Below, one piece after another: positions 18,183 to 27,508 of a stretch of 64,000 nucleotides of DNA. The stretch lies in NCBI RefSeq assembly GCF_002933295.1, contig NZ_PSSW01000001.1, positions 372,001-436,000 of the forward strand. The letters run 5' to 3'. The notes beneath the pieces are model-generated. The model was not told where the DNA came from. It worked only from the letters and a program-made list of their open reading frames with translations, and did not search any database. Positions within the stretch are counted from its first letter, which is position 1, and every line of letters begins with the position of its first letter. Position numbers and translations under genes: made by a program. This DNA is from Marinobacter flavimaris (GTDB lineage Bacteria; Pseudomonadota; Gammaproteobacteria; Pseudomonadales; Oleiphilaceae).

Positions 18183-19587
18183 ACTTTCCAATCAAAGACT
18201 GCCCACAAACGCGCACAACATTGCCATTCACTCCATTGGAGGCAGGGCTGCAGTACCAGGCGATGGCCTCGGCCACATCCACCGGTTGCCCGCCCTGGGA
18301 CAAGCTGTTCATCCGACGACCGGCCTCTCGGATGGTGACCGGCATGGCGGCGGTCATCCGGGTTTCGATAAACCCGGGGGCGACGGCGTTGATGGTGATG
18401 CCGTTTTTCAGTTGCCGGGCCATGGCTTCCACGTAGCCGATCACTCCGCACTTGGCGGTTGAGTAGTTGGTCTGTCCGAAGTTGCCGGCGATGCCGCTGA
18501 TGGAGGAAATACAGACAATGCGTCCGTTTTCTTTCATGAGCTCCCGCTTTGCCAGTTCCTCGTCGATCAACTCCTCCGCGGTCAGATTGACTGCGATGGT
18601 CATATCCCAGAAGTGCTCCGGCATGTTGCCAAGGGTCTTGTCGCGGGTGATGCCGGCATTGTGAATGACCAGGTCGACGCCGCCGAAATGCTCTTCGATG
18701 AAGTCGGCGATCAACTTTGGTGCTTTGTCGTCGGTAATGTCGCAGGCCAGAGCCTTCCCGTTGATAGCGGATGTGACCTTTTCCAGTTCTTCCATGGCCG
18801 GCGGAATGTCGAGGCCGATCACGGTGGCGCCGTCCCGGGCGAGGGTTTCAGAAATGGCAGCACCGATACCCCTGGACGCTCCGGTGACCAGTGCCACCTT
18901 TCCAGTCAGTGGTGCGACGGGATTGGTGGCAGGGGCAGCGTTGCCTTTGCCGACCTTCACGACCTGGCCGGACACATAGGCAGAGCGGGCAGACAGGAAG
19001 AACCGCACGCTGGAATCCAGTTGCTTCTCTGCCCCTGGGGCCATCCACAGTAGGTTCGCCGTGGAGCCTTTCTTGCCGATTTCCTTGCCAACGCTGCGTA
19101 CGAAGCCTTCGAGTGCCCGTTGCGCGGCGGCCTGCGGCGCCTTGCGACAACTGGCGGGATTCTGGCCGATTACCAGAACGCGGGCGTTGCTGCCCAGTTT
19201 TTTGATGGTGGGGTGGAAGAAGTCGTATAGTGCCCGCAGGTCGGCCGGACCTTTCAGGCCGGTGGCGTCAAACACCAGCGCCGAAAACTGCTGGTTGATG
19301 TCGGAGGCCAGGTCCAGCGGCCGGGCTTTGTTGCCGGCTTTCGATGAGTCCGCCAGGCGATTGCTTTCGCTGGCGTGATGAAGGGTGGCCGCGCTGGCGC
19401 CGAGAATACTGCCTAAAGTGGCAATGGCTTTTCCGCCGTTGGCGGCGCCGATGAGCACCTTGCCTTCGATAAATGGCTGGTCGGTGCGCTTCAGGCGCTT
19501 CAGTGGCGCGGGCGCGGGGAGACCAAGGGATTGTGCGGCGGTTCTACCAACGGGGGTGTTTACCAGTCTAAGATAGAGGTCGGACAT
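18181..19587 (-). CDS. High-molecular-weight FabG-type 3-oxoacyl reductase
   Basis: A 468-residue SDR protein with an extra N-terminal domain of about 225 residues, as in the FabG4 (HMwFabG) class. The C-terminal Rossmann domain has TGASRGIG at residues 235-242, NAG at 310-312, and catalytic Tyr375 and Lys379 in YSTAK. The N-terminal part resembles a degenerate Rossmann domain without a cofactor motif. FabG4 enzymes reduce 3-oxoacyl-CoA with NADH. The divergently transcribed thiolase supports a role in acyl-CoA metabolism. It shares the bidirectional terminator with the tRNA operon. Confidence 0.9.
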   Translation of the reverse strand: MSDLYLRLVNTPVGRTAAQSLGLPAPAPLKRLKRTDQPFIEGKVLIGAANGGKAIATLGSILGASAATLHHASESNRLADSSKAGNKARPLDLASDINQQFSALVFDATGLKGPADLRALYDFFHPTIKKLGSNARVLVIGQNPASCRKAPQAAAQRALEGFVRSVGKEIGKKGSTANLLWMAPGAEKQLDSSVRFFLSARSAYVSGQVVKVGKGNAAPATNPVAPLTGKVALVTGASRGIGAAISETLARDGATVIGLDIPPAMEELEKVTSAINGKALACDITDDKAPKLIADFIEEHFGGVDLVIHNAGITRDKTLGNMPEHFWDMTIAVNLTAEELIDEELAKRELMKENGRIVCISSISGIAGNFGQTNYSTAKCGVIGYVEAMARQLKNGITINAVAPGFIETRMTAAMPVTIREAGRRMNSLSQGGQPVDVAEAIAWYCSPASNGVNGNVVRVCGQSLIGK

Positions 19588-19748
19588 GGGGGCTTCCTTG
19601 TGGTTGCAATCGGTTCTCTGGATGCGGATTGTCTACAGGGTAAAGAATCGGACAGTTTTTGGATTGACTCAATGCCTGTAGGGTGTTGTCAGGGGTGCCA
19701 ATGAGGCATTGTGCGTTGTCGCTACACTTGTTGCCAGCCTGGGTGCAG

Positions 19749-19857
19749 GGAGCATTGGGGGCTGGCCTCCCAAAACACGCTGTGAATACGTCCTTGTACG
19801 CTCGGCTCCGCCATCCATGGCTCCGCACGGTTTTGGGAGGCCAGCCCCCAATGCTCC
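19749..19857 (+). repeat. Palindromic element, copy 2
   Basis: Perfectly complementary 27-nt arms at 19749-19775 and 19831-19857 contain GGCCTCCCAAAA and its complement. They enclose a 55-nt core that is the most diverged of the four. The core keeps CGCT, a TACG-TCCT-TGTA hairpin and GCCATCCATGGC. It lies in the divergent gap (19588-19897) between the FabG-type reductase and the thiolase, within which both promoters must also fit. Nothing else was recognised in that gap. Confidence 0.88.
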
Positions 19858-19897
19858 ATCCGGCAATGAAATTTTCCGCAAAAGGATTGGATTGATC

Positions 19898-21235
19898 ATG
19901 GCAGAAGCATCGAAAACTCCACGCAAGAAAACCGCTACTTCAAAAAAGACCAGCACAGCCCCTTCGGGTATTCGCCGCGTAGCAGTGCTGGGTGGTAACC
20001 GGGTTCCGTTTGCGCGGTCCAATACCGCCTACAGCAAGATCAGTAACCAGGAGTTGCTGACATCCGCGCTGCGGGGGCTGGTGGATCGGTACAGTCTTCA
20101 GGGCAAGCGCCTCGGGGAAGTGGCGGCAGGGGCGGTGATCAAGCATTCCCGGGATTTTAACCTTACCCGGGAGTCGGCGATGAGTTGTGGTCTGGCGCCG
20201 GAGACACCGGCTTATGATATTCAGCTGGCCTGCGGGACGGGGCTGGAGGCAGCCATTCTGGTGGCCAACAGGATTGCCCTGGGGCAGATCGAATGTGGTA
20301 TTGCCGGTGGTACCGATACCACGTCCGATGCGCCGATTGGTGTAAGCGAGGGGCTTCGGGAGATTCTGCTGGATCTGAACCGGGCCAAAACCACCGGCGA
20401 GCGGTTGAAGATTCTGGCGCGGTTCCTGCCCGCGCACCTCGTGCCCTTGGTTCCGGAGAACCGGGAGCCTCGCACCGGCATGTCCATGGGGGAGCATGCC
20501 CAGGTGATGGCCAGGGAGTGGGACATTCCCCGGGAAGATCAGGACAGGCTGGCCTGGGAGAGTCATCAGAAGCTTGCCAAGGCCTATGAAGAGGGGTTCT
20601 TTAAAGATTTGCTGACGCCGCTGGCGGGGCTGGACAAGGACAATATTCTGCGGCCGGATACAACCCTTGAGAAGCTGGCGACGCTCAAGCCGGTGTTTGA
20701 CCGGGACAACGGCACCATGACGGCGGCCAACAGCACGGCGCTGACTGATGGCGCCTCCTGCGTGCTGCTGGCCAGTGAGGAGTGGGCGAAAGAGAATAAC
20801 CATGAGGTGAAGGCGTGGCTGACGTTCTCCGAGGTGGCAGCGGTGGATTTTGTGGACAAGAAAGAGGGGCTGCTGATGGCGCCAGCTTACGCCGTACCCC
20901 GGATGCTGGAAAAAGCGGGGCTGACACTTCAGGATTTCGATTTCTACGAGATCCACGAAGCCTTCGCCTCGCAGGTGCTGTGTACTCTGAAAGCCTGGCA
21001 GGATCCCGCCTTCTGCAAGGACCGTCTGGGGCTGGACAAGCCGGTGGGCAGCATCGACCGGGACAAACTCAATGTAAAAGGCAGCAGCCTGGCCACCGGC
21101 CATCCGTTCGCCGCCACCGGCGGGCGCATCATTGCGACCCTGGCCAAGTTGCTGGAGGAAAAGGGCAGTGGCCGCGGCCTGATCTCCATCTGCACCGCAG
21201 GCGGGCAGGGGGTAACAGCGATTCTGGAGCGGTAA
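19898..21235 (+). CDS. Acetyl-CoA C-acetyltransferase (FadI-type thiolase)
   Basis: A 445-residue thiolase. The nucleophile Cys112 lies in QLACGTGLEAA, and the C-terminal catalytic motifs GHPFAATGG and CTAGGQG are intact. The length and the long N-terminal basic leader (about residues 1-23, with KTPRKKTATSKK) fit the FadI-like branch. It cleaves 3-oxoacyl-CoA or condenses acetyl-CoA units. The ATG at 19898 with AAAGGA upstream is chosen: the frame is open to 19709, but that extension would be palindromic repeat copy 2. Divergent from the FabG4-type reductase. Confidence 0.93.
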   Translation: MAEASKTPRKKTATSKKTSTAPSGIRRVAVLGGNRVPFARSNTAYSKISNQELLTSALRGLVDRYSLQGKRLGEVAAGAVIKHSRDFNLTRESAMSCGLAPETPAYDIQLACGTGLEAAILVANRIALGQIECGIAGGTDTTSDAPIGVSEGLREILLDLNRAKTTGERLKILARFLPAHLVPLVPENREPRTGMSMGEHAQVMAREWDIPREDQDRLAWESHQKLAKAYEEGFFKDLLTPLAGLDKDNILRPDTTLEKLATLKPVFDRDNGTMTAANSTALTDGASCVLLASEEWAKENNHEVKAWLTFSEVAAVDFVDKKEGLLMAPAYAVPRMLEKAGLTLQDFDFYEIHEAFASQVLCTLKAWQDPAFCKDRLGLDKPVGSIDRDKLNVKGSSLATGHPFAATGGRIIATLAKLLEEKGSGRGLISICTAGGQGVTAILER

Positions 21236-21262
21236 GTTTCCGGAAAACCGGAACTTTCCTTT
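21234..21262 (+). terminator. Possible terminator after the thiolase gene
   Basis: A short stem TTCCGG-AAAA-CCGGAA (21238-21253) overlaps the region just past the stop codon and is followed by a T-rich but interrupted tract (CTTTCCTTTG). The stem is only six bp, so the call is weak. Confidence 0.4.
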
Positions 21263-21327
21263 GACAGTGCCAGGCTCAGCCCTTATCATGCGCGCCACGT
21301 TGATCAGGGGTTCCCTGAGCAACAACC

Positions 21328-21422
<95 letters not shown>

Positions 21423-21463
21423 CAAGAGGCGGACTCAGTAGAAAGAATTGATGAAAAGTTTGA

Positions 21464-21540
<77 letters not shown>

Positions 21541-21549
21541 TCTAAGAGA

Positions 21550-21584
21550 AAGGCAGATCAGTAAGCTACTGGTCTGCCTTTTTT
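21550..21584 (+). terminator. Rho-independent terminator after tRNA-fMet
   Basis: A 14-bp stem at 21550-21563 and 21567-21580 (AAGGCAGATCAGTA with one G-T wobble) and a three-base loop are followed by six T. Confidence 0.9.
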
Positions 21585-21703
21585 ATTTGTCCGCAGAAAG
21601 TTTCCCATTCCTGACTTGATTGAGGTCAAATCCCGATCCGGTTCGCTCCAATAATTCAGGTTGAACTCAGGTGACTGTGGTTTGCTTATCTCGCTGGAGA
21701 TGC

Positions 21704-21762
21704 ATGCCCGCTCCGGAGATCACACAATGGCAGTCGGGCGCAACCGCAGACGGAGGAGGGTT
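21704..21762 (+). pseudogene. Short 3' remnant of a phosphoketolase gene
   Basis: The frame reads PEITQWQSGATAD, matching the C-terminus [13 protein letters not shown] of the larger phosphoketolase remnant ending at 27442. About 33 of 39 bases agree between 21713-21751 and 27383-27421. No other phosphoketolase sequence is seen here. The fragment lies directly upstream of the DUF2933 gene and, with the larger remnant, brackets the nhaA-phosphorylase-DUF998 block. It is read as a recombination or deletion scar. Confidence 0.65.
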
Positions 21763-21764
21763 AT

Positions 21765-21956
21765 ATGGAATGGTTAGCGGAAAACTGGTTCTGGGTGGTT
21801 ATCGGCATCCTGTTCGTGGCCATGCACATGTTCGGTCACGGTGGGCATGGTGGTCACGGCGGAGGCGGGCACGGCGGACATGGCGCGTCCGACAAGACGG
21901 ACAAGCCGGACAAACCGGACAGCAATCAGGACCGACCCTCGGGTCATCGCCATTGA
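21765..21956 (+). CDS. DUF2933-type small His-rich membrane protein
   Basis: A 63-residue protein with one transmembrane helix (about residues 8-24, FWVVIGILFVAMHMFG) followed by a His/Gly-rich stretch (GHGGHGGHGGGGHGGHG) and a charged tail. The organisation fits the DUF2933 family, often found near metal-resistance and stress genes. The His-rich segment could bind metal, but no function is established. It has a strong ribosome-binding site (GGAGGAGGG) and lies 12 bp before the next gene. Confidence 0.7.
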   Translation: MEWLAENWFWVVIGILFVAMHMFGHGGHGGHGGGGHGGHGASDKTDKPDKPDSNQDRPSGHRH

Positions 21957-21968
21957 TGGGAGTGGAAC

Positions 21969-22241
21969 ATGCTTAACACGAAACTGGTTACCTGGGCGCT
22001 GGGGTTGTTCGCAGCGGTCACCTTCATTGTCTGCGTTATCTATGGACTGGTAACGCCCCAAAGCCTGCATATGCATGCGTTTCTTGAGCAGGTATTGCCG
22101 GGATTCAAGTGGCTGACCTGGTGGGGATTTGTGGTCGGCCTGATTGAGAGTTTCCTATATGGCGCCTATGCCGGGCTGGTGTTCTGCCCGATCTACAATC
22201 GACTTCACCGTTACTTCGATGCCAAGCAAAGTGGGGACTGA
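21969..22241 (+). CDS. Small two-helix membrane protein (DUF5676-like)
   Basis: A 90-residue protein with two hydrophobic helices (about residues 6-28 and 48-75) and a Tyr/Arg-rich C-terminus. The layout and the position after a DUF2933 gene suggest the DUF5676 family. Function is unknown. It is co-directional with nhaA, 36 bp downstream, so it probably belongs to the same transcript. Confidence 0.65.
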   Translation: MLNTKLVTWALGLFAAVTFIVCVIYGLVTPQSLHMHAFLEQVLPGFKWLTWWGFVVGLIESFLYGAYAGLVFCPIYNRLHRYFDAKQSGD

Positions 22242-22277
22242 GTTCGTGCCTGCCCGGATTGCGAGCACGTCGGGGGG

Positions 22278-23465
22278 GTGCCGGTGAGTTCCGGTGCTTC
22301 GTCGCGCCTGCAGCTCATCGCGGGCCTGATGACGCTCGCGGCGATGCTGCTTGCGCTGCTGATCGACAATTCTCCCGCGCAAGCCTGGTATGACATAGTC
22401 CACCATTTACCGGTGTCCTTGCGCGTGGGTGAGTTTGCCATCGACAAGCCAATCATCCTCTGGATCAATGATGGGCTGATGGTATTCTTTTTCCTGCTCA
22501 TTGCCCTGGAGCTGAAACGTGAGGTGCTGGAAGGGCAACTGGCGACACCCAAGGCGATTGCCACACCCGGTTTCGCCGCCCTGGGTGGCATGGCTGTCCC
22601 TGCGCTGATCTACACAGCGTTCAACGCCGGCGATCCGGAGGCCATGCGCGGCTGGGCGATTCCCGCCGCAACCGACGCGGTGCTGGCGCTGACCGTGCTG
22701 GTACTGCTTGGCCCGCGTGTGCCGGTCTCGCTCAAGGTGTTTCTGACGGCGGTCGCGATTTTCGACGACCTGGGGGCAATCGTCATCATCGCGTTGTTCT
22801 ATACGGAGCAGCTTGCCACAACATCACTGGTGCTGGCGGCCCTGGGGATTGTGGCCCTGGTAACGCTCAATATCTTCAAGGTCACGCGTACCGGGGCTTA
22901 CGTCGTCGTGGGTGTGTTTCTCTGGGTCGCAGTGCTTAAGTCCGGCGTTCACGCGACGCTCGCCGGGGTGGCCATAGGTCTTGCGATTCCCATGCGGGCC
23001 AGACAGGGCGCTCGCTCTTTCTCGCCGCTGAAAGATGCGGAACAGGCGCTTCAGCCGTGGGTGGCGCTCGGCGTGGTACCGATCTTCGCGTTCTTCAACT
23101 CGGGCATTGTGCTAACGCTGGCGAGTGCAGCCACGCTTGCCTCTCCGACGTCGCTGGGGATCTTGCTAGGGCTGTTCGCCGGGAAACCGCTGGGTATTTT
23201 TGGCTTCACCTGGCTTGCGGTGCGACTCGGGGTGGCAAGACTTCCAGAGTCGGTGAGTTGGGGCCAGCTCGCCGGCGTGGCCCTTGTCGCCGGCATCGGT
23301 TTCACTATGAGCCTGTTCATCGCCGGCCTCGCCTTTCCCGATCCGGAGGTATTTCGCAATGCCCGTCTCAGTGTGATTGCAGGCTCGCTGCTGTCGGCGG
23401 TTGTCGGCGTGGTGGTCCTGATGAAGACCACGCAACCGCGGTTTAATCCCCCGGAGCACAACTGA
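22278..23465 (+). CDS. nhaA: Na+/H+ antiporter NhaA
   Basis: A 395-residue polytopic membrane protein with the NhaA fold. Asp133 (AATDAVLA) and the adjacent Asp163 and Asp164 (IFDDLGAI) fall at the same numbering as the ion-binding residues of E. coli NhaA. It exchanges cytoplasmic Na+ for external protons, giving salt and alkaline tolerance. The likely start is the GTG at 22278, with a G-rich site just upstream. It is central in the island-like segment, between the DUF5676-like gene and the glucan phosphorylase gene. Confidence 0.93.
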   Translation: MPVSSGASSRLQLIAGLMTLAAMLLALLIDNSPAQAWYDIVHHLPVSLRVGEFAIDKPIILWINDGLMVFFFLLIALELKREVLEGQLATPKAIATPGFAALGGMAVPALIYTAFNAGDPEAMRGWAIPAATDAVLALTVLVLLGPRVPVSLKVFLTAVAIFDDLGAIVIIALFYTEQLATTSLVLAALGIVALVTLNIFKVTRTGAYVVVGVFLWVAVLKSGVHATLAGVAIGLAIPMRARQGARSFSPLKDAEQALQPWVALGVVPIFAFFNSGIVLTLASAATLASPTSLGILLGLFAGKPLGIFGFTWLAVRLGVARLPESVSWGQLAGVALVAGIGFTMSLFIAGLAFPDPEVFRNARLSVIAGSLLSAVVGVVVLMKTTQPRFNPPEHN

Positions 23466-23567
23466 CCCTGGCAGGGGCACCACTCTGGTGAGCCGCGGCG
23501 CAGGTGAGCGGCGGCGCAAGGGCTATCAACGGGCGCAGGCCCCGGTCTTAATAAGGAAGGAGACCCC

Positions 23568-26114
23568 ATGAACAATGAAACCCCTGTCAGCCAGCTGCTA
23601 TACGGCCCGCTGCATACGGATGTCGAGGGATTTGATGCCCTGGCCGAGCTGGCCCTGGATATGCGTTCGTCATGGAATCATGCGACCGACCAGGTGTGGC
23701 GGCAGCTGGATCCCGAGTTGTGGCAAGCCACACGTAACCCCTGGGTCGTTCTGCAGACGGTCTCGCGGGAGAAGCTCCAGGGACTTCTGGCCGATCCGGC
23801 GTTCCGTAAAGACGTCGGGGACCTGGTGCAGGCCAGGCGAGATGCCGCTCGGGCGCCGGCGTGGTTTCAGCAAACCTACCCGCGGCCGCCTTTAACCTGT
23901 GCCGCTTATTTCAGCATGGAGTTCATGCTGAGCGAGGCCCTGCCCATTTATTCCGGCGGGCTGGGCAACGTGGCGGGCGATCAGCTCAAGGCCGCCAGCG
24001 ATCTGGGTGTTCCGGTGATTGGCGTGGGGCTTCTCTACCAGCAAGGCTATTTTCGCCAGCTGATCGACCGGGACGGTGCACAGCAGGCGCTTTACCCGTA
24101 TAACGATCCCGGCCAGTTGCCAATCATGCCGTTGCGTCATTCCAACGGGGAGTGGCTGCGGATACAGCTCGGCCTGCCCGGCCACCCGATCTGGCTGCGC
24201 GCCTGGCAGGTCCAGGTGGGCCGTGTGAAGCTTTACCTCCTGGACAGCAACGATGCGGCGAACTACCCGCCGTACCGGGGAATAACCAGTGAGCTTTACG
24301 GGGGCGCGCCGGATCAACGCCTGATGCAGGAGGTGATCCTCGGGATTGGCGGCTGGCGGTTGCTCGCCGCGCTCGGTATCGAACCGGAAGTCTGCCACCT
24401 GAACGAAGGGCATGCGGCTCTGGCCGTGCTGGAGCGCGCCCGCCACTTCATGCAGCGGACCGGTCAGCCGTTCGGCGTTGCGCTGGCCGCCACGCGCGCG
24501 GGCAATCTCTTCACCACCCACACGGCGGTGGCCGCTGGCTTCGACCGTTTCCCACCAGGCCTCATCGAGCACTGCCTGGGTGGCTACGCAAGCAACCAGC
24601 TCGGCATTACGCTCGACGATTTGCTGGCGCTGGGCCGCCGGAATCCGGACGATCCGGCCGAGGATTTCAATATGGCGTACCTGGCGATCCGCGGCAGCGG
24701 GGCGGTGAATGGCGTAAGTCGCCTGCACGGCAAGGTGAGCCGGCACCTGTTTGCGCCGCTGTTCCCGCGCTGGCCCGTGGATGAGGTGCCGGTTACGCAC
24801 GTGACCAACGGCGTTCACATGCCGACCTGGGACTCGGCGGCGGCGGATGATCTTTGGACCGAGGCCTGTGGCAAGGAACGCTGGCTGGGGACCACGGAAA
24901 CCCATGAGCAGCACATTCGCGCCCTCTCTGACGCCCGTCTCTGGCAATTCCGCACGGCGGCCAGTAAGGCGTTGGTTGACTACGTCCGTGATCGATTGTC
25001 CCGGCAACTGGCCGCCTCCGGCGAGGCGCCCGAGGCCGCTGATACTGCGAACCAGCTGTTTGATCCCGGGGTATTGACGCTGGGTTTTGCCCGCCGCTTC
25101 GCCACCTATAAGAGGCCGAACCTGCTGCTGCATGACCCGGAGCGCCTGCTGCGCCTGCTGACTGACCCGCAGCGCCCGGTGCAGCTCATTATGGCCGGCA
25201 AGGCTCATCCGCAGGACCGGGCGGGCCAGGCCCTGATCCGGCAATGGATGCAATTCATCCAGCGGCCCGAGGTGCGCGCCCGTGTGATCTTCCTGAGCGA
25301 CTATGACATGCACTTGGGTGAGCACCTGGTGCAGGGCGTGGATGTCTGGCTCAACACGCCGCGCCGGCCCTGGGAGGCGAGTGGCACCAGTGGCATGAAG
25401 GTGCTTGTCAATGGTGGTATCAATCTGTCGGAATTGGACGGCTGGTGGGCGGAAGCCTACACTCCGGATGTGGGCTGGGCACTGGGGGACGGCCAGGAAC
25501 ATGGCGATGATCCGTTCCGGGATGCGGCTGAAGCCGATGCGCTGTACGACCTGCTCGAACGCGAAGTGATCCCCGAGTTCTATACGCGTGATGAACAAGG
25601 CATTCCCTCCGCCTGGGTGAACCGGATGCGCGAGAGCATGGCGCGGTTGACACCGCGCTTTTCTACCAACCGTACGGTGCGCGAATACACCGAGCAACAC
25701 TACCTCCCGGCTGCCGCTGCATACCGTGAGCGGGCCGCTGGCAAAGGGGGAGTCGGCGCGGAACTGGTTGAATGGCGGCACGCGCTGGATCACAAATGGG
25801 CCGCGATACGCTTCGGCGACGTTGAGGTCGAGCCTGACGGTGAACAACACCTCTTCGAGGTTCAGGTCTACCTCGGAGACCTTGATCCGGAGGCCGTGCG
25901 GGTTGAGCTCTACGCCGACGGCAGGGACGGTAGCGCACCTGAACGGGTGGAGATGCAGCGCCTGCGGCAACCGACGGACGGCGAAAGCGGCTACAGCTAT
26001 CGCGCAGCAGCCCCTGCGGCCCGCCCGGCGACAGACTATACCGCGCGACTCATGCCGCATCACAATGGTGTGGCGATCCCCCTGGAAGCTGCTCACATCC
26101 TTTGGCAACGGTGA
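23568..26114 (+). CDS. glgP: Alpha-glucan phosphorylase (GT35 family)
   Basis: An 848-residue phosphorylase of the DUF3417-containing bacterial/archaeal type. The N-terminal DUF3417 segment (about residues 20-75, LALDMRSSWNHATDQVW) is followed by the GT35 core. The pyridoxal-phosphate lysine is Lys611 in GTSGMK. The last 130 residues form a beta-rich extension. It releases glucose 1-phosphate from alpha-1,4-glucans. The gene starts after an AAGGAAGGAG site. No other glycogen gene is in the window; the neighbouring phosphoketolase remnant suggests an ancestral sugar-breakdown module. Local GC looks higher than in the flanking core genes. Confidence 0.9.
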   Translation: MNNETPVSQLLYGPLHTDVEGFDALAELALDMRSSWNHATDQVWRQLDPELWQATRNPWVVLQTVSREKLQGLLADPAFRKDVGDLVQARRDAARAPAWFQQTYPRPPLTCAAYFSMEFMLSEALPIYSGGLGNVAGDQLKAASDLGVPVIGVGLLYQQGYFRQLIDRDGAQQALYPYNDPGQLPIMPLRHSNGEWLRIQLGLPGHPIWLRAWQVQVGRVKLYLLDSNDAANYPPYRGITSELYGGAPDQRLMQEVILGIGGWRLLAALGIEPEVCHLNEGHAALAVLERARHFMQRTGQPFGVALAATRAGNLFTTHTAVAAGFDRFPPGLIEHCLGGYASNQLGITLDDLLALGRRNPDDPAEDFNMAYLAIRGSGAVNGVSRLHGKVSRHLFAPLFPRWPVDEVPVTHVTNGVHMPTWDSAAADDLWTEACGKERWLGTTETHEQHIRALSDARLWQFRTAASKALVDYVRDRLSRQLAASGEAPEAADTANQLFDPGVLTLGFARRFATYKRPNLLLHDPERLLRLLTDPQRPVQLIMAGKAHPQDRAGQALIRQWMQFIQRPEVRARVIFLSDYDMHLGEHLVQGVDVWLNTPRRPWEASGTSGMKVLVNGGINLSELDGWWAEAYTPDVGWALGDGQEHGDDPFRDAAEADALYDLLEREVIPEFYTRDEQGIPSAWVNRMRESMARLTPRFSTNRTVREYTEQHYLPAAAAYRERAAGKGGVGAELVEWRHALDHKWAAIRFGDVEVEPDGEQHLFEVQVYLGDLDPEAVRVELYADGRDGSAPERVEMQRLRQPTDGESGYSYRAAAPAARPATDYTARLMPHHNGVAIPLEAAHILWQR

Positions 26115-26189
26115 GCGGGCGGGTATCGCGCATCCAGGAAGATCGCGAGTCGGGTTGGTGTCCTGGCGCGCAGGAGACACTCAGGAGAG

Positions 26190-26861
26190 ATGAAAGCACG
26201 TATGACCAGGGAACACAGGTTTTCATGGCCGGTGCGCAGGCTTGCGCTGCTGGGGCTGGCGGGGGTTGCGGTGTTCGGGGCGGCAATTATCGCCCTGCAC
26301 CTGACCGGCAGCGGGGTCGACTGGACCAGCGATTATGTCAGCGACCTGGCTAACCAGCCGTTTGGCTGGCTGTTCATGGTTGGCGCCTTCGTGCATGGCT
26401 GGGGTAACCTGGCGCTGACCCTGGCCCTGCGCGGCGCGCTGCGCCCGGGGCCGCTGCGGACCTGGTCGGTACTGCTGTTCGGCCTGGCCGCGGTCGGTAT
26501 CCTGCTGGCGGCGTTGTTTCCCATCGAGGCACCCGGCCAGGCGCCGAACCTGCCCGGGCAGATACACCGGGGGGCAGCCAGCCTGGCGTTTGCACTGGAA
26601 CTCGCCGCGCTGTTCGTGTTTTCAGCGGCCTTTCGCCGTCAGCTCGACTGGCGCCGCCAGCGCGCCGCCTCGCTGGTGCTGTCGGTGATCGCGGCGACGG
26701 CGGTGACGGCGTTCGTGATCGCCATTCAACTGGATATCGCGCCGGGCCTGGCGGAGCGTGTCGCGCTGGCGGTTTTCCTGGTCTGGGAAGTTTGGGCTTG
26801 CCTGCAGGTCATCCGGCCGCAACAGAAACCTGAGCCTGACCTGAAGCACTCCTATCCCTGA
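26190..26861 (+). CDS. DUF998 family membrane protein
   Basis: A 223-residue protein with about six transmembrane helices (starting near residues 13, 56, 92, 122, 156 and 185) and the VSDLANQPFGWLF segment typical of DUF998 proteins. The function of the family is unknown. The start at 26190 or the internal ATG giving MTREHRF are both possible. It lies between the phosphorylase and the phosphoketolase remnant in the island-like segment. Confidence 0.8.
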   Translation: MKARMTREHRFSWPVRRLALLGLAGVAVFGAAIIALHLTGSGVDWTSDYVSDLANQPFGWLFMVGAFVHGWGNLALTLALRGALRPGPLRTWSVLLFGLAAVGILLAALFPIEAPGQAPNLPGQIHRGAASLAFALELAALFVFSAAFRRQLDWRRQRAASLVLSVIAATAVTAFVIAIQLDIAPGLAERVALAVFLVWEVWACLQVIRPQQKPEPDLKHSYP

Positions 26862-26911
26862 CTTTGTGGAGGACCTGATCTTGAAAAACCTATACAAACC
26901 GAACAAGCCAG

Positions 26912-27442
26912 TGCCGGGCCGAGCCCGCCGGCGACGTGCCGACTCTGGAGATCCTGGCGGCGGTGGATATTCTGCGCCGCCACCTGCCCGAGCTCAGGGT
27001 GCGTGTGATCAACGTGGTGGATCTCATGACCCTGCAGGACCAGGCGGAACACCCGAACGGGCTGTCACACAAGGACTTCGACACCCTGTTCACGACCGAT
27101 AAACCGATCATCTTCGCCTATCACGGGTATCCCTGGCTGATCCATCGCCTGACCTACCGGCGCACCAATCACAAGAACCTCCACGTGCGTGGCTACAAGG
27201 AGGAAGGCACCACCACGCCGTTCGACATGGTGGTGCGCAATGACATGGACCGTTTCCACCTGGTGGCGGATGTCATTGATCGGGTTCCGCAACTGGGGTC
27301 ACGGGCCGCCTATCTCAAGCAATGGCTGCGTGACCGGCTGATCGAGCATCGGCATCACATCATCGAGCACGGCGTGGATATGCCGGAGATTACCCAATGG
27401 CGCTGGGGGGCAACCGCGGACCCCACCCGAAGTCAAGAATAA
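26912..27442 (+). pseudogene. Phosphoketolase C-terminal remnant
   Basis: From [14 protein letters not shown] onward the frame encodes about 170 residues matching the C-terminal domain of xylulose-5-phosphate/fructose-6-phosphate phosphoketolase, including [22 protein letters not shown] and the terminal [15 protein letters not shown] complete enzyme is about 790 residues, so the thiamine-diphosphate domains are missing. Upstream the frame is closed by a stop at 26882 and the joining sequence is unrelated. A GTG at 26936 could start a short protein, but it would lack catalytic domains. Confidence 0.8.
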
Positions 27443-27508
27443 TTCCCATGGCTACAGGCTCCCATGCCTGCAGCCAATAACGCTCGTCGCTGCGGAAAAG
27501 CCGGGTCG

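Noticed and set aside
19709..19897. N-terminal extension of the thiolase to 19709
   Set aside because: The extension translates palindromic repeat copy 2 and lacks a good start site; the ATG at 19898 has a clear ribosome-binding sequence and fits the family's length.
23892..26180. Minus-strand open frame of 762 codons opposite the glucan phosphorylase gene
   Set aside because: The plus strand encodes a recognisable GT35 enzyme with its PLP lysine. The antisense frame has no domain and an Arg/Gln/Pro-rich composition typical of a shadow frame.
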